A stretch of DNA of 64,000 nt. Source: Verrucomicrobiota bacterium. Lineage in GTDB: Bacteria > Verrucomicrobiota > Verrucomicrobiia > Opitutales > Opitutaceae. The position numbers were made by a program, and so were the translations under genes. The notes below the pieces were generated by a model. That model saw only the letters and a list, made by a program, of their open reading frames with translations. It had not been told where the DNA came from and made no database searches. Positions 44,692 to 53,791 of this stretch are shown here, one piece after another. The stretch is taken from assembly GCA_023433275.1 (NCBI GenBank), contig JAEZDN010000165.1, positions 1 through 64,000 of the forward strand, in the 5' to 3' direction. Each line of letters starts with the position of its first letter. Position 1 is the stretch's first letter.

Positions 44692-46467
44692 ATGAAATTG
44701 GCCAGTCACCTCAAGTATCTCATCCTTTTCCTCGCCTTGGGCATCGCCGGACGATTGGCGATTGCAGCCGAGGCGGGAGAGCCGGACCCGGAAGCCCCCG
44801 TCGCATCGGACGCACCAGCCGCCCCTGAACAGCCCGCGTCGCCGTCTGAGGAGACAACGACACCGGAGGCAGACGAGCCGGAGGAGGAATTGCGTGATCT
44901 CACATCAAGCGATGATGAAGAGACGTCGGCGGCGGACGCGGACGAATCCGAAGACAGCGACGGGCGGCATCGGCGTCGGCATTCGCACCGATCCGGCAAT
45001 GAGCGCATCAGCTTTGGCAGTGGGAGCACGTTGGGCGAGGGCGAGTACGCCAAGGCCGTCATCTCGATTGTGGGTTCATCAACGTCGGCCGGCGAAGTGG
45101 GTGACGCCGTGGTATCCATCTTGGGCAACAGCCGGGTGACCGGCGGTGCTGTCGGCGGCGACGTGGTGTCGGTGGTCGGGAATACCTACGTCAACACCCA
45201 CGTCCGCGGCGAAGTCGTGGCGGTGCTCGGCAGCGTTGAACTGGGGCCTGACGCGGTGGTGGATGGCGAGATTGTCTGCATCGGCGGCCAGGTCACGCGG
45301 GCGGATGGCGCGACCGTGCGGGGCAACATTCAGAATATTGGCATCGCGGGCCGGCATTTCGATTTCACGGGCGTGACCACTTGGATCACGGAGTGCCTGC
45401 TTTATGGCCGGCCCCTCGCGTTCAACCGACATCTGCTCTGGGCATGGGGCATCGCGTTGGCGGCGCTTGGGCTCTATAGCCTCATCGCCCTGATTGCTCC
45501 CGCCGGCGTGGTGAAGTGCGCCGAGACCCTGGAACAGCGGCCCGGATACTCGCTGCTGGCTGCGTTGCTGACTCTCTTGCTCACGCCGGTTGCGTATATT
45601 CTGCTCACTCTGACCATTGCCATTGCGATCGGTGTCGTGCTCATTCCGCTCTTCTCCCTGGGACTCTTCTTCGCCTCGATCTTTGGCAAGATTGTCATGC
45701 TGGCCTGGCTCGGCCGCCGTATCACCCGGTTGTTTGGCGACAGTCCGCTGGCCCATCCGGTTTTCGGCGTGCTGCTGGGCGGAATGATTGTGCTCGGGCT
45801 CTACACCATTCCGATCGTGGGTTTCATCACGTACAAGCTAATTGGCATGCTTGGGCTCGGCGTGGTGGTTTATACTCTCATTCTGCAGGTCAAAGCCAGC
45901 CGCCCCCCACGGCCCGTGGCCGCGGCCGTGATACCGCCGCCGTCGGCGACCGGAGCTGCCGGACTGGGAACCACGGCGGCGATGCCGGTGAGCGGTCCGA
46001 GCGGCGATCCGGTACCGCCGGTCACCGCGATGTTGGCGCCCGCGCCGGTCGTCATTTCGGCGGCCACGCTGCCGCGCGCGGGTTTCTGGCTGCGGGTGGG
46101 AGCGGCGGTATTGGATCTCATCCTGGTCGCCATTACCATGGGGCTGTTGGAAAGCGTCTTCATGATCTTCAACCTTCACCCCGGCGGAGCTTATCCGTTC
46201 TGGGTCGCATTGTATTGCGTGGTGATGTGGGCGACCAAGGGCACCACGATCGGGGGCATCATTTGCGGTCTGAAACTCGTGCGGCTGGATGATCGCCCGG
46301 TGGACTGGGGCGTGGCGATCGTGCGCGGGCTGAGCGCGTTTCTTTCGCTGGCCGTCGTGGGGCTCGGTTTCATCTGGGTCGCGTTCGATGACGAGCGGCA
46401 GAGCTGGCACGACAAAATCGCCGGCACCACGCTCGTGAAAGTCCCGAAGGGCACCGCGTTGCTTTAA
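44692..46467 (+). CDS. Membrane protein with bactofilin-like repeats and RDD domain
   Basis: 591 residues. A signal-like helix (MKLASHLKYLILFLALGIAG) is followed by an acidic Pro/Glu/Asp-rich region (about 25-120). A repeat-rich segment (about 130-230; VVSILGNSRVTG, VVSVVGNTYVNTHVRG, VAVLGSVELGPDAVVDG) looks like a bactofilin/polymer-forming solenoid. Four helices (about 245-400), a Pro/Ala linker and an RDD domain (about 470-590: AGFWLRVGAAVLDLILV, GKTxGGIIxGLKLV-like, FDDERQSWHDKIAGT) complete it. Third gene of the ECF sigma unit, 10 bases behind the anti-sigma gene; probably a target or sensor of that system at the envelope. A terminator follows. Confidence 0.75.
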   Translation: MKLASHLKYLILFLALGIAGRLAIAAEAGEPDPEAPVASDAPAAPEQPASPSEETTTPEADEPEEELRDLTSSDDEETSAADADESEDSDGRHRRRHSHRSGNERISFGSGSTLGEGEYAKAVISIVGSSTSAGEVGDAVVSILGNSRVTGGAVGGDVVSVVGNTYVNTHVRGEVVAVLGSVELGPDAVVDGEIVCIGGQVTRADGATVRGNIQNIGIAGRHFDFTGVTTWITECLLYGRPLAFNRHLLWAWGIALAALGLYSLIALIAPAGVVKCAETLEQRPGYSLLAALLTLLLTPVAYILLTLTIAIAIGVVLIPLFSLGLFFASIFGKIVMLAWLGRRITRLFGDSPLAHPVFGVLLGGMIVLGLYTIPIVGFITYKLIGMLGLGVVVYTLILQVKASRPPRPVAAAVIPPPSATGAAGLGTTAAMPVSGPSGDPVPPVTAMLAPAPVVISAATLPRAGFWLRVGAAVLDLILVAITMGLLESVFMIFNLHPGGAYPFWVALYCVVMWATKGTTIGGIICGLKLVRLDDRPVDWGVAIVRGLSAFLSLAVVGLGFIWVAFDDERQSWHDKIAGTTLVKVPKGTALL

Positions 46468-46486
46468 GCGCGCCCATTTGGAATCG

Positions 46487-46511
46487 GGCAGGGCAATTCG
46501 CCCTGCCTTTT
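46487..46511 (+). terminator. Rho-independent terminator after the ECF/RDD unit
   Basis: Stem GGCAGGGC / GCCCTGCC with loop AATTC followed by TTTT. It separates the sigma-factor unit from purE. Confidence 0.7.
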
Positions 46512-46554
46512 CATTTGCCGAGGGCGGTCATTCTCCCCTACAGCCTTGTAGCCT

Positions 46555-47040
46555 ATGGCGAAAGCACTGGTCGGAATCATCATGGGCAGCTCCTCGGATT
46601 GGGAGACGATGCAACATGCCGCGGCGACGCTGGAAGCGCTCGGGGTTCCGTACGAGAAGCGTGTCGTCAGCGCGCATCGCACGCCGAAGCTGATGGTCAG
46701 TTACGCCGAGTCGGCGGAGAAGCGCGGGCTCAAGGCCATCATCGCCGGGGCTGGCGGCGCGGCGCACCTGCCCGGGATGACGGCGTCGCTCACGACCTTG
46801 CCGGTGTTGGGCGTGCCGGTGGAATCGAAGGCGCTGAAAGGCTTGGATTCGCTGCTCTCGATCGCGCAGATGCCCGGCGGCGTGCCGGTGGCAACGTTTG
46901 CGGTGGGCAAGGCTGGAGCGATCAACGCGGCGCTATTCGCCGCCTCCTTGCTGGCGCAGAGCGATGCGCGCACGCGGCAGGAATGGAGGAAATTCCGGGC
47001 CGAGCAGACGAAGAAGGTTTTGAAAACCAAATTGCCGTGA
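46555..47040 (+). CDS. purE: N5-carboxyaminoimidazole ribonucleotide mutase
   Basis: Sixth-step purine enzyme that converts N5-CAIR to CAIR. 161 residues, class I type with GIIMGSSSDWETM at the N-terminus, SAHRTPKLM and AGAGGAAHLPGM, the residues of the active site. The stop overlaps the purK GTG start (GTGA), so the two steps are translationally coupled. Confidence 0.96.
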   Translation: MAKALVGIIMGSSSDWETMQHAAATLEALGVPYEKRVVSAHRTPKLMVSYAESAEKRGLKAIIAGAGGAAHLPGMTASLTTLPVLGVPVESKALKGLDSLLSIAQMPGGVPVATFAVGKAGAINAALFAASLLAQSDARTRQEWRKFRAEQTKKVLKTKLP

Positions 47041-48173
47041 GCGACCCAGCGGCGATCTTGGCGGGAAAGACCATTGGTGTGCTCGGTGGTGGGCAACTTG
47101 GCCGCATGCTGGCGCAGGCGGTGAATCGCCTGGGCGGACGAATCCAGATTTATGAGCCCCAAGCCCGGTGTCCGGCGGGGGCCGTGGCGGACAGGGAGGT
47201 CAATGCGCCCTATGAAGACATCGCGGCCTTGTCGGCTTTCGCGCGCGAGTGCGACGTGGTAACTTACGAATTCGAGAATGTGCCATCGGCTCCGCTTCGC
47301 GCCATCGAGGAGCTGACGAAACTGCGGCCGCACTGGCGCGTGCTTGAAACGGCCCAGAATCGCTCGCGGGAAAAAAACTGGCTGAAGCAAAACGGCTTCC
47401 CCCACGCCCGCTTTGCCGAGGTCGCGGCGGCGGGAGACTTGGCGGCCGGCATTCGGGAAGTTGGCGTGCCCTGCGTGGTGAAGACCGCGGATTTTGGGTA
47501 CGATGGGAAAGGGCAGCTCAAGGTGATGGCTGAGACGGACATCCCGATCGCGGTGAAGCGGTTTGCCGGTCAGCCGGTCGTGATCGAGCAGTTTGTGGAT
47601 TTTGCCTGCGAAGTATCCGCCGTGGTGGTCCGATCCGTGTCGGGGGAAACCGCGGTCTTTCCCGTGGCCGAGAATATCCATACCAATCATATCCTCGACT
47701 TTTCGATCGTGCCGGCCCGGGTGGCCCCGGCAGTCGCCACCGCGGCGGAGTCCATGGCCCGCGAAGTCGCGGCGAAGATCGGTCTGGTGGGGGTGTTGGG
47801 CGTGGAATTTTTTGTGACGAAGCGCGGTGAGGTCCTGATCAATGAGCTCGCGCCGCGAACCCACAACAGCGGGCACTACACCATGGATGCCTGCGTGACT
47901 TCCCAGTTTGAACAGCAGGCGCGGGCAATTTGCGGCCTGCCGTTGGGAGCGGTCACCTTGCGATCACCGGTGGTGATGGTGAATATTTTGGGCGACGCGT
48001 GGGCGAACGGAGAACCAAACTGGGCGGCGTTGCAGGCCGAGCCGGGCACGCACCTTCACTTGTATGGCAAGGGGGAGGCCCGGCCGGGTCGGAAGATGGG
48101 ACATTTCAATGTGCTGGCGGCGGATGCGGATACGGCGCTGGCACGGGCGCGGCAGGCCAAGGCGCGGTTGTAA
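47037..48173 (+). CDS. purK: N5-carboxyaminoimidazole ribonucleotide synthase
   Basis: ATP-grasp enzyme that makes N5-CAIR from AIR, bicarbonate and ATP. 378 residues. IGVLGGGQLGRMLA begins the N-terminal domain; VVKTADFGYDGKGQ and VIEQFVDFACEVS form the ATP-grasp core; NELAPRTHNSGHYTMDAC is the metal and substrate segment typical of PurK. The GTG start at 47037 overlaps purE. An ordinary housekeeping pair. Confidence 0.95.
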   Translation: MSDPAAILAGKTIGVLGGGQLGRMLAQAVNRLGGRIQIYEPQARCPAGAVADREVNAPYEDIAALSAFARECDVVTYEFENVPSAPLRAIEELTKLRPHWRVLETAQNRSREKNWLKQNGFPHARFAEVAAAGDLAAGIREVGVPCVVKTADFGYDGKGQLKVMAETDIPIAVKRFAGQPVVIEQFVDFACEVSAVVVRSVSGETAVFPVAENIHTNHILDFSIVPARVAPAVATAAESMAREVAAKIGLVGVLGVEFFVTKRGEVLINELAPRTHNSGHYTMDACVTSQFEQQARAICGLPLGAVTLRSPVVMVNILGDAWANGEPNWAALQAEPGTHLHLYGKGEARPGRKMGHFNVLAADADTALARARQAKARL

Positions 48174-48349
48174 GTTCGAGGGGCGAGAGGGCGTCAGGCG
48201 TGACTGACGGACGTGAATTGGGGACATGCGCGTATGGGCCGTTCAAGGGTATTAACATCACGCCTTCGCCCTTGGATCCTTCGCTGGGCGCTGCTGACGA
48301 ATTGAACGAGCTTTTAGCCTGTAAGCCGCCTCCATATTGGAGATACCGA

Positions 48350-48499
48350 AGCCGGAACGAGGCAGTCAGAATGCGATTCCGTAGTGTGCGCGGTCGAACT
48401 GTTCGGTTGTAGGCGCGTGGCTCCACGCCCTCGGTTCCCGCAGCGAGAAAACGGCGCGGTCAGGGCCGCGCGCCTGCATCCAACTGCATGATTCCGGCT
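48350..48499 (+). repeat. Twin-hairpin palindromic element, copy 6 (intact ends)
   Basis: 150 bp, AGCCGGA (48350-48356) to TCCGGCT (48493-48499). It includes GATTCCGTAGTGTGCGCGG, a decayed first hairpin (GGCGCGTGGCTCCACGCCC) and GCGCGGTCAGGGCCGCGC. Best match is to the copy at 10785. Confidence 0.8.
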
Positions 48500-48509
48500 A
48501 AGACCTTCC

Positions 48510-48602
48510 CCACCGTCTTACTGAACGGAGTGAAGGATTTACGGAGTCGGCGGGCGTCCGTCTGTTCCCTTGGATCCTTCACTCCGTTCAGGATGACGGT
48601 GG
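48510..48602. repeat. 93-bp inverted-repeat element
   Basis: Arms 48510-48538 and 48574-48602 pair over 29 positions with one 3-base mismatch block: CCACCGTC / GACGGTGG at the tips and CTGAACGGAGTGAAGGAT / ATCCTTCACTCCGTTCAG inside. The 35-base centre is not palindromic. Sequences like CCTTCACTCCGTTCAGGATGAC are common dispersed repeats in many bacterial genomes. A MITE- or REP-like origin is likely. Confidence 0.75.
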
Positions 48603-48677
48603 CGGTTGTATTCCCATTTTCCGAAGTTCATGCCTGTTCACTATGCCAGGGGGATCGAGCGGCTACCGTGCGGGCAT

Positions 48678-48708
48678 AAAAAAACTCCCGCCCTTGCGGG
48701 CGGGAGTT
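48678..48708 (-). terminator. Strong rho-independent terminator of the TonB receptor gene
   Basis: An 11-bp perfect stem (AACTCCCGCCC / GGGCGGGAGTT) with loop TTGC, followed on the minus strand by seven T residues. It lies 26 bases past the receptor stop. Confidence 0.92.
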
Positions 48709-48733
48709 GAAGAGCTAACCGGCTGATTTCGAC

Positions 48734-51679
48734 TTAGTATTCGAAATTGGCCGACAGGCGGAAGTAGCGCGGACGCTGCCAGGACGACGCGGTGCCGTAG
48801 CTGGGGTCGTTGCCACCGGAGGCGTTCTGGTAGGTCTCGACGATCTCGGTGACGGCCTTGCCGTTGAACACGTTGAAGGCGTCGAGCTGGAACGTCACGC
48901 GATCCGAAGCCCACTTCGGGCGGTAGACCAGCGACAGGTTGGTGTTGAACACCCAGTCCATCGTGCCGGCGGAGCCGCGCGGTACAGCGAAGTAGTCGTT
49001 GCTCGTCGAGCCGCGGACAGGGTCATTACGCCAGCCGATGCGGTTGATGGGGCGGCCGGAGGAGAGGCTCATGTTTGCACCGAGGCTCAACTCAGGGGTC
49101 AGGAGGTAGGAACCGAAGGCCTTGAACTGGTGGCGGCGATCGTTCGGCAGGAAGCCATAGGTGTTCTCCGTGACCATCGGGCTGTCGAAGAGGATGGTGA
49201 TACCGGCGTCGTCCTGACCGTTGTCGGAGAGGACCCAGCCTTCGTAGTTACCATAGGACTGCGACCAGGTGTAGGAGAACGAGGCGTTCCACTTGCCGTC
49301 CCACACCTTCTCGGCGAAGAGCTCGAGGGCGTAGTACATGCGGCTGGCGCTCGGGTAGCCGAGCATTTCCTTGGTCAGGATGGCCTCTTCGTTGGCCTCA
49401 AGGCTGCCATTCTCGTTGAAGTCCCAGAACATGTGGATGTCACGGCCGGGGTTCGCGAGCACGTAGGCATGGAGACCGGTGGCGTCATAACCGCCGAAGC
49501 CGTTGTCCTGGGCCCAAGCGGTCAGGGCGTGGTCGACGATGAGATCGTCCATCGCGGTGCCGCTGATGATGCGGTGGGTGAAGCGGGCGCCGATCGAGAT
49601 GTCCTTGTTCAGGGCGTGCTGGAAGCCGACGATGAACTCGTCCTGGTACATCGGTTGAACGTCCATGTCGACGATGGCGCGACGATCCTTGACGGTGCCG
49701 TCGGAGAAGACGTTGGTCTGACCGAGCTTCGCGCCGATCACCGGGGTGCCGTCCGCGTTGACGGAGGTCAGCACGTGGTACTCTTCGGTGAAGAGTTCGC
49801 CACCGGCGAGACGGACGTTCGTGTTGGAGGCGACCGGCAGGTGGTAGCGACCGTAGTTGGCGAAGACCTTGGTCTTCTTGTCGCCGCGGAGGTCATAGGA
49901 CGCCGCGATGCGGGGAGCGCGCTGGTTGGAGACCTTGATGAAGGTGTTACCCTCGCCGTTCAGGTTCTCGAAGGTCTCATTGCGCAGACCGAGGCGCAGG
50001 TTGAGGCGATCGTTCAGGAGGCTCCAGTTGTCCTCGATGTACCAGGCGTCGGACTTCACTTGGAAGGAGCCGCCGTTCTGATAGACGCGGGAGCGGATGG
50101 CGCCGACGTTCGGGCCGGTGACGGCCACGCCGTTGATCATACCGTTGCCGGGGATGGCGTAGTAGCGGTAGTAGACGCCGCCCGAGTAGAGGGACAGATC
50201 ATGGGAGACGTTGTCTTCCTTGTCGTAACCGGCGCGCAGACGGTGGGAGCCGGCGAACTCGAACGGGTATTCGACGTCGAAGCGGGTGGCCTCGCGCTCG
50301 TCCTCGGCAGTGGCGATCAGGAGGTTCGGGTTGCCCTGGATGTAGACGAGGCTACCGGAGCGGCCATCGTAGATGAACGGCTTGACGTCCTCGGAGCTGG
50401 CGTCGGTGCGGGCCTGGGTGCTCTTGCCGAACATGGCCGAGACCTGGAGTTTCTCGAAGAACACGCCGCTGTACTTGCCGATGTGCGTGCGGCCGCCGCG
50501 GTCATAGTAGTTGGTCGCGGGCGCCCCAAGGAAGTCCGTGGTGTTGGTCGTGTGGTTGAAATCGAATTCGTTGTCGACCTGCTGGGACTCATCCTGGAAG
50601 CCGGTGTATTCGAACCGGTGGCCGTCGATGGGGGTGATGTCGATCTTGGCGGCGTAGAACGGATCGTCGACCGAGCGATAGAGCATGCGGGTGCCGTTGA
50701 CGATGGCGTCGCGGCGCTCGATGCTGCGCATGTTGTAGAGGCCGTAGAAGAAGATCTTGTTCTTCCAGAGGGGGCCGCTCGCCCAGACGTTGGCCTGGCG
50801 CTCCTGCCAGTAATCGGCGCTGTTATAAACCAGCGGCACTGTCACGCCGGCGGTGTTCACGAAATAGGAGTTCGGGGAGTTCTCACGACCAGCGTCGGGC
50901 TGGAAGTAGAAGTTGGCACCCGCCTTGTATTCGTTGGAACCGCTCTTGGTGGAGGCGTTGATGACGCCACCCGTGGAGCGACCGAACTCGGCGCCGTAGC
51001 CGCCGGTCTTGATCTCGAATTGGTTGTAGAATTCGAACGGGATTTCCGCCGGGTCGAGGCCGTTGCGGAAATTGCTGATGTTGAAACCGTTGACGAAGTA
51101 AGCGTTCTCAGAAACCGAGGCGCCACCGAAGGAGGCGAGGTTGCCGAAAGCGGTGTCGCCTTGGGTCGTACCAGGAGCGAGCAGCGCCACCGCGGTGGGG
51201 TTGCGGGCGACTGGGAGCACATCGAGGGTCTTCTCGTTGAACACGGTGACGGTCTCGGTGTTGCCGAAGTCGATCGGGTTCACGGAGAGGCCGCCGACGA
51301 CGAACTTCTCGAGTTCGAGAACTTCATTGCCCGAGGCGACGAGTGTGCTGGAGCCGAGGGCAACGTTGACTTCCTTGGAGGTGCCGTCGCTAAAGGTCAC
51401 CTTGTAGGTACCCGGAGGAAGAGCGCCGATGCGGTACGAGCCGTCCGCGGAGGCCGTAACATTGCGCTTGGCGCCCGTGTCGAGGTTTTCCGTCGTGATC
51501 GTCGCACCACCGGTGGTTTTGCCGTAGATGGAGCCCGAGGTCGCTTGAGCGTAAACCGATGTGCTAGTTGCCGTGTAGGCAAGGGATAGCACGATCGCCA
51601 TGGTAATAGCACCAGCCGAGCGGCGGATGCGCGTGAGTGCATGAAGCACCCCGTCATTTCTAACGGAACGAGCGTTCAT
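48734..51679 (-). CDS. TonB-dependent receptor, Oar/CarboxypepD-reg type
   Basis: Outer-membrane receptor of 981 residues. Signal peptide after an extended basic start (cleavage near SVYAQ), a carboxypeptidase-regulatory-like beta domain (about 45-120: ATITTENLDTGAKRNV, GSYRIGALPPGTYKVTF), a plug (about 130-260: NISNFRNGLDPAEIPFEFYN, GGYGAEFGRSTGGVINASTKSGSN) and a large barrel ending in RYFRLSANFEY. No Shine-Dalgarno is visible before ATG 51679. Codon choice is strikingly uniform, a sign of high expression. The ligand is unknown; the upstream GH20-like gene hints at glycans. A strong terminator follows. Confidence 0.88.
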   Translation of the reverse strand: MNARSVRNDGVLHALTRIRRSAGAITMAIVLSLAYTATSTSVYAQATSGSIYGKTTGGATITTENLDTGAKRNVTASADGSYRIGALPPGTYKVTFSDGTSKEVNVALGSSTLVASGNEVLELEKFVVGGLSVNPIDFGNTETVTVFNEKTLDVLPVARNPTAVALLAPGTTQGDTAFGNLASFGGASVSENAYFVNGFNISNFRNGLDPAEIPFEFYNQFEIKTGGYGAEFGRSTGGVINASTKSGSNEYKAGANFYFQPDAGRENSPNSYFVNTAGVTVPLVYNSADYWQERQANVWASGPLWKNKIFFYGLYNMRSIERRDAIVNGTRMLYRSVDDPFYAAKIDITPIDGHRFEYTGFQDESQQVDNEFDFNHTTNTTDFLGAPATNYYDRGGRTHIGKYSGVFFEKLQVSAMFGKSTQARTDASSEDVKPFIYDGRSGSLVYIQGNPNLLIATAEDEREATRFDVEYPFEFAGSHRLRAGYDKEDNVSHDLSLYSGGVYYRYYAIPGNGMINGVAVTGPNVGAIRSRVYQNGGSFQVKSDAWYIEDNWSLLNDRLNLRLGLRNETFENLNGEGNTFIKVSNQRAPRIAASYDLRGDKKTKVFANYGRYHLPVASNTNVRLAGGELFTEEYHVLTSVNADGTPVIGAKLGQTNVFSDGTVKDRRAIVDMDVQPMYQDEFIVGFQHALNKDISIGARFTHRIISGTAMDDLIVDHALTAWAQDNGFGGYDATGLHAYVLANPGRDIHMFWDFNENGSLEANEEAILTKEMLGYPSASRMYYALELFAEKVWDGKWNASFSYTWSQSYGNYEGWVLSDNGQDDAGITILFDSPMVTENTYGFLPNDRRHQFKAFGSYLLTPELSLGANMSLSSGRPINRIGWRNDPVRGSTSNDYFAVPRGSAGTMDWVFNTNLSLVYRPKWASDRVTFQLDAFNVFNGKAVTEIVETYQNASGGNDPSYGTASSWQRPRYFRLSANFEY

Positions 51680-51844
51680 AGTTAGTAGTTTGTGTGTTGT
51701 GTTAGGACAGATCGCCGCCTTACAGCGGCCACTCTGTAATGTGTTCGCTCCGAGAAAATCATGCCCGTGTCATACATTCAACCCGAAATTTTGGCGCTTC
51801 GTCGCATAAGCCTGTGCGTTCGGCGCAGGCGCCGTGGCCGGCCG

Positions 51845-53761
51845 TCAGCGCCAGCGGAGGGCCAGGATTTGCTTGGCGGCCCGTTTGTCCATGCTCGGGA
51901 AACCGGACAATTTCGGCTTTAAGCCCAACATCCGGGTGGTTTTCGGCGGCAGGGCGTGTCGCACGGAGACGCCGTCGGTCAGTGTGATCAGCGAGAGTCG
52001 GACGAGTCCCACGCCGGCAACCCGGATGCGCAGGCCTGTGGCTGGATCGTCGACCGGAACCGAGTAAATCCGCGAAATCCGTGCGTCCGACCGAGCCGCG
52101 TACCCGCGAAACTCGATCGTGTAACGGCTGCCGATCTCCCGCCACGTTCCGTCTTCTTCTCGTTGATCTACAATAACTTTTTGGACCGCCGGGGCGACAT
52201 TATGTACCACGAAGTGGAGCTGCCACGCCCCGCAGACGGGCGATCGCTGGAGGATGGAGCGCGGATGGTTGTGGGCTTCAACCAGCCACCGCTGCCAGGT
52301 TTTGAGCTTCGCATGATCCTCGATCAGGATCGCTTCGTTTCGACTTTGCTTTCGTCGGTCGCGGCTGCGGTTCCACATCGTGCGGGCGGCGATCCGGCCA
52401 GCGCGGATGGCGTGGGCGAAGGCCGCGGCGTTCCTCCTCATCTGACCAAGGCGGATGTTTATGCCGGCGAGGTCATCGGCGGCCAGGAGCCGTCGCAACT
52501 TGAAGACATCCTTGGCCGCTTGGCGCACGAACAGGTCGCGCTGCGCGAGGTAGTGTCGGAATTCCAGGGTCGCTCGAAACGCCGGGGACCAGCCATAGGA
52601 GTCGTGCAGCAAGCGCGCATAGAACTTCAATTCGGTGTCATAGGTTTTGAGCGATTCCTCGCCTGCGAAAACGTCCCAGCGGTCGTTGATCTGCCAGCGG
52701 GCATAGCCGCTGAAGGCATGTTCGTCCGCGGCGAGCAGGGCCCGGGCTTGGCGGCGCTCCGATCCCGCGCCGCCCAAACGCCTCAAGCCCGCGGCGAGGA
52801 GGGACGTGGCGTCGTCGGTTCCTGAATCCAACCAGAGGCCGGCGGCCGCGGCGTCGACCGCTACGGTCGTTTCCAAGGCGAGTCGGTCAGGCTCCCAAGA
52901 CGTGATCAAGAGGCCTTCTGCGGCGACGCGCTGGCAGCGGTTCCACCAGGAGCGGATGTTGGCCAGTCGATCCCCGAACACGGGCATGGGTTCATGCCGG
53001 AAGGCCCCGTTCATTGCGCATCCGTAATAGTGAATTCCACGCCGTCGGAGCGCGGGTTCCAAATCGCGCTCGGCAAAATTATAGAACTCCACCTTGGGGG
53101 TCCGGTTAAACGGATAGTAGTACCAATCGTAGGCGACGATGCCCGCGGGGAGCTGGGAGATCGCTTGCGGCACGAAATAGAGCATGTCCGCCCACAGACC
53201 CATCTGCAGGCCGAGTTCTGTCGTGAGCCCATGCAGCCGCTTCACGTGGCCGGCGAAATGCCCGGCCAGCCCGATGCGCTCGACCTCCTCGCGGCAACGG
53301 GGGCACTTGCCGAGGTGAAACGATTCATCGAGGCCCACGTGCACCTTGCCTGCGGTGCACAACGGTGCCATGTCCCGCAGGAGCCGGGCCGCGACCTCGA
53401 GGGTGCGCGGGTGCAGCGGGCAGATTTGCCCGGTGGGCAGCGGATCGCCGCGCTCGTCGCGCAGTTCGTTAAGATCTCGCAGGTCCGGGTGTTTGACCAG
53501 GTACTGCGTGTGACCGAGCAGATTGACGATGGGGACGACACGGATGCCTGATTTGGCTGCCGACTGCACGAGCGCGCCCAAGGCTTCGTAGGCATAGGCG
53601 TCCCCGCGCGCGATGCCCGGCAGGCTCGGGTAATGCACGGCATCCTCGAGGTGGAGGTAAAGCTCCTGGTAACCCCATTTTGCGTAGAGCGGAAGGAGGC
53701 GACGGAGAAGATCCAGGCGCTCGACCTGGCGGGCGAGGTCCCACTGAAAGGCGCGAATCAT
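51845..53761 (-). CDS. GH20-like glycoside hydrolase (beta-N-acetylhexosaminidase-like)
   Basis: 638 residues, no signal peptide, so probably cytosolic. The N-terminal two-thirds form a (beta/alpha)8 barrel: GYQELYLHLEDAVHYP, VVPIVNLLGHTQYLVK and VHVGLDESFHLG with the Asp145-Glu146 pair that is the GH20 catalytic signature. A Cys pair, CPRC, follows directly. The C-terminal third is of unknown fold. It should cleave terminal N-acetylhexosamine or a related sugar by substrate-assisted catalysis. It sits 30 bases behind transaldolase and upstream of a TonB receptor. Substrate not predicted further. Confidence 0.75.
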   Translation of the reverse strand: MIRAFQWDLARQVERLDLLRRLLPLYAKWGYQELYLHLEDAVHYPSLPGIARGDAYAYEALGALVQSAAKSGIRVVPIVNLLGHTQYLVKHPDLRDLNELRDERGDPLPTGQICPLHPRTLEVAARLLRDMAPLCTAGKVHVGLDESFHLGKCPRCREEVERIGLAGHFAGHVKRLHGLTTELGLQMGLWADMLYFVPQAISQLPAGIVAYDWYYYPFNRTPKVEFYNFAERDLEPALRRRGIHYYGCAMNGAFRHEPMPVFGDRLANIRSWWNRCQRVAAEGLLITSWEPDRLALETTVAVDAAAAGLWLDSGTDDATSLLAAGLRRLGGAGSERRQARALLAADEHAFSGYARWQINDRWDVFAGEESLKTYDTELKFYARLLHDSYGWSPAFRATLEFRHYLAQRDLFVRQAAKDVFKLRRLLAADDLAGINIRLGQMRRNAAAFAHAIRAGRIAARTMWNRSRDRRKQSRNEAILIEDHAKLKTWQRWLVEAHNHPRSILQRSPVCGAWQLHFVVHNVAPAVQKVIVDQREEDGTWREIGSRYTIEFRGYAARSDARISRIYSVPVDDPATGLRIRVAGVGLVRLSLITLTDGVSVRHALPPKTTRMLGLKPKLSGFPSMDKRAAKQILALRWR

Positions 53762-53791
53762 CGCGGCAGAGTCGCGCGCGGCTGATGGGTT

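Larger units (their letters stand above)
48174..48733. other. Intergenic stretch with three stacked palindromic features
   Basis: Between convergent purK and the TonB receptor gene. It holds the 150-bp twin-hairpin element (48350-48499), a 93-bp inverted-repeat element (48510-48602) only ten bases later, and the receptor terminator (48678-48708). No gene is supported. Confidence 0.7.

Noticed and set aside
49130..51589. An open frame of over 800 codons opposite the TonB receptor gene
   Set aside because: It mirrors a gene with very uniform, GC-rich codons, has a repetitive Val/Asp/Gly composition, no ribosome site and no recognisable domain.
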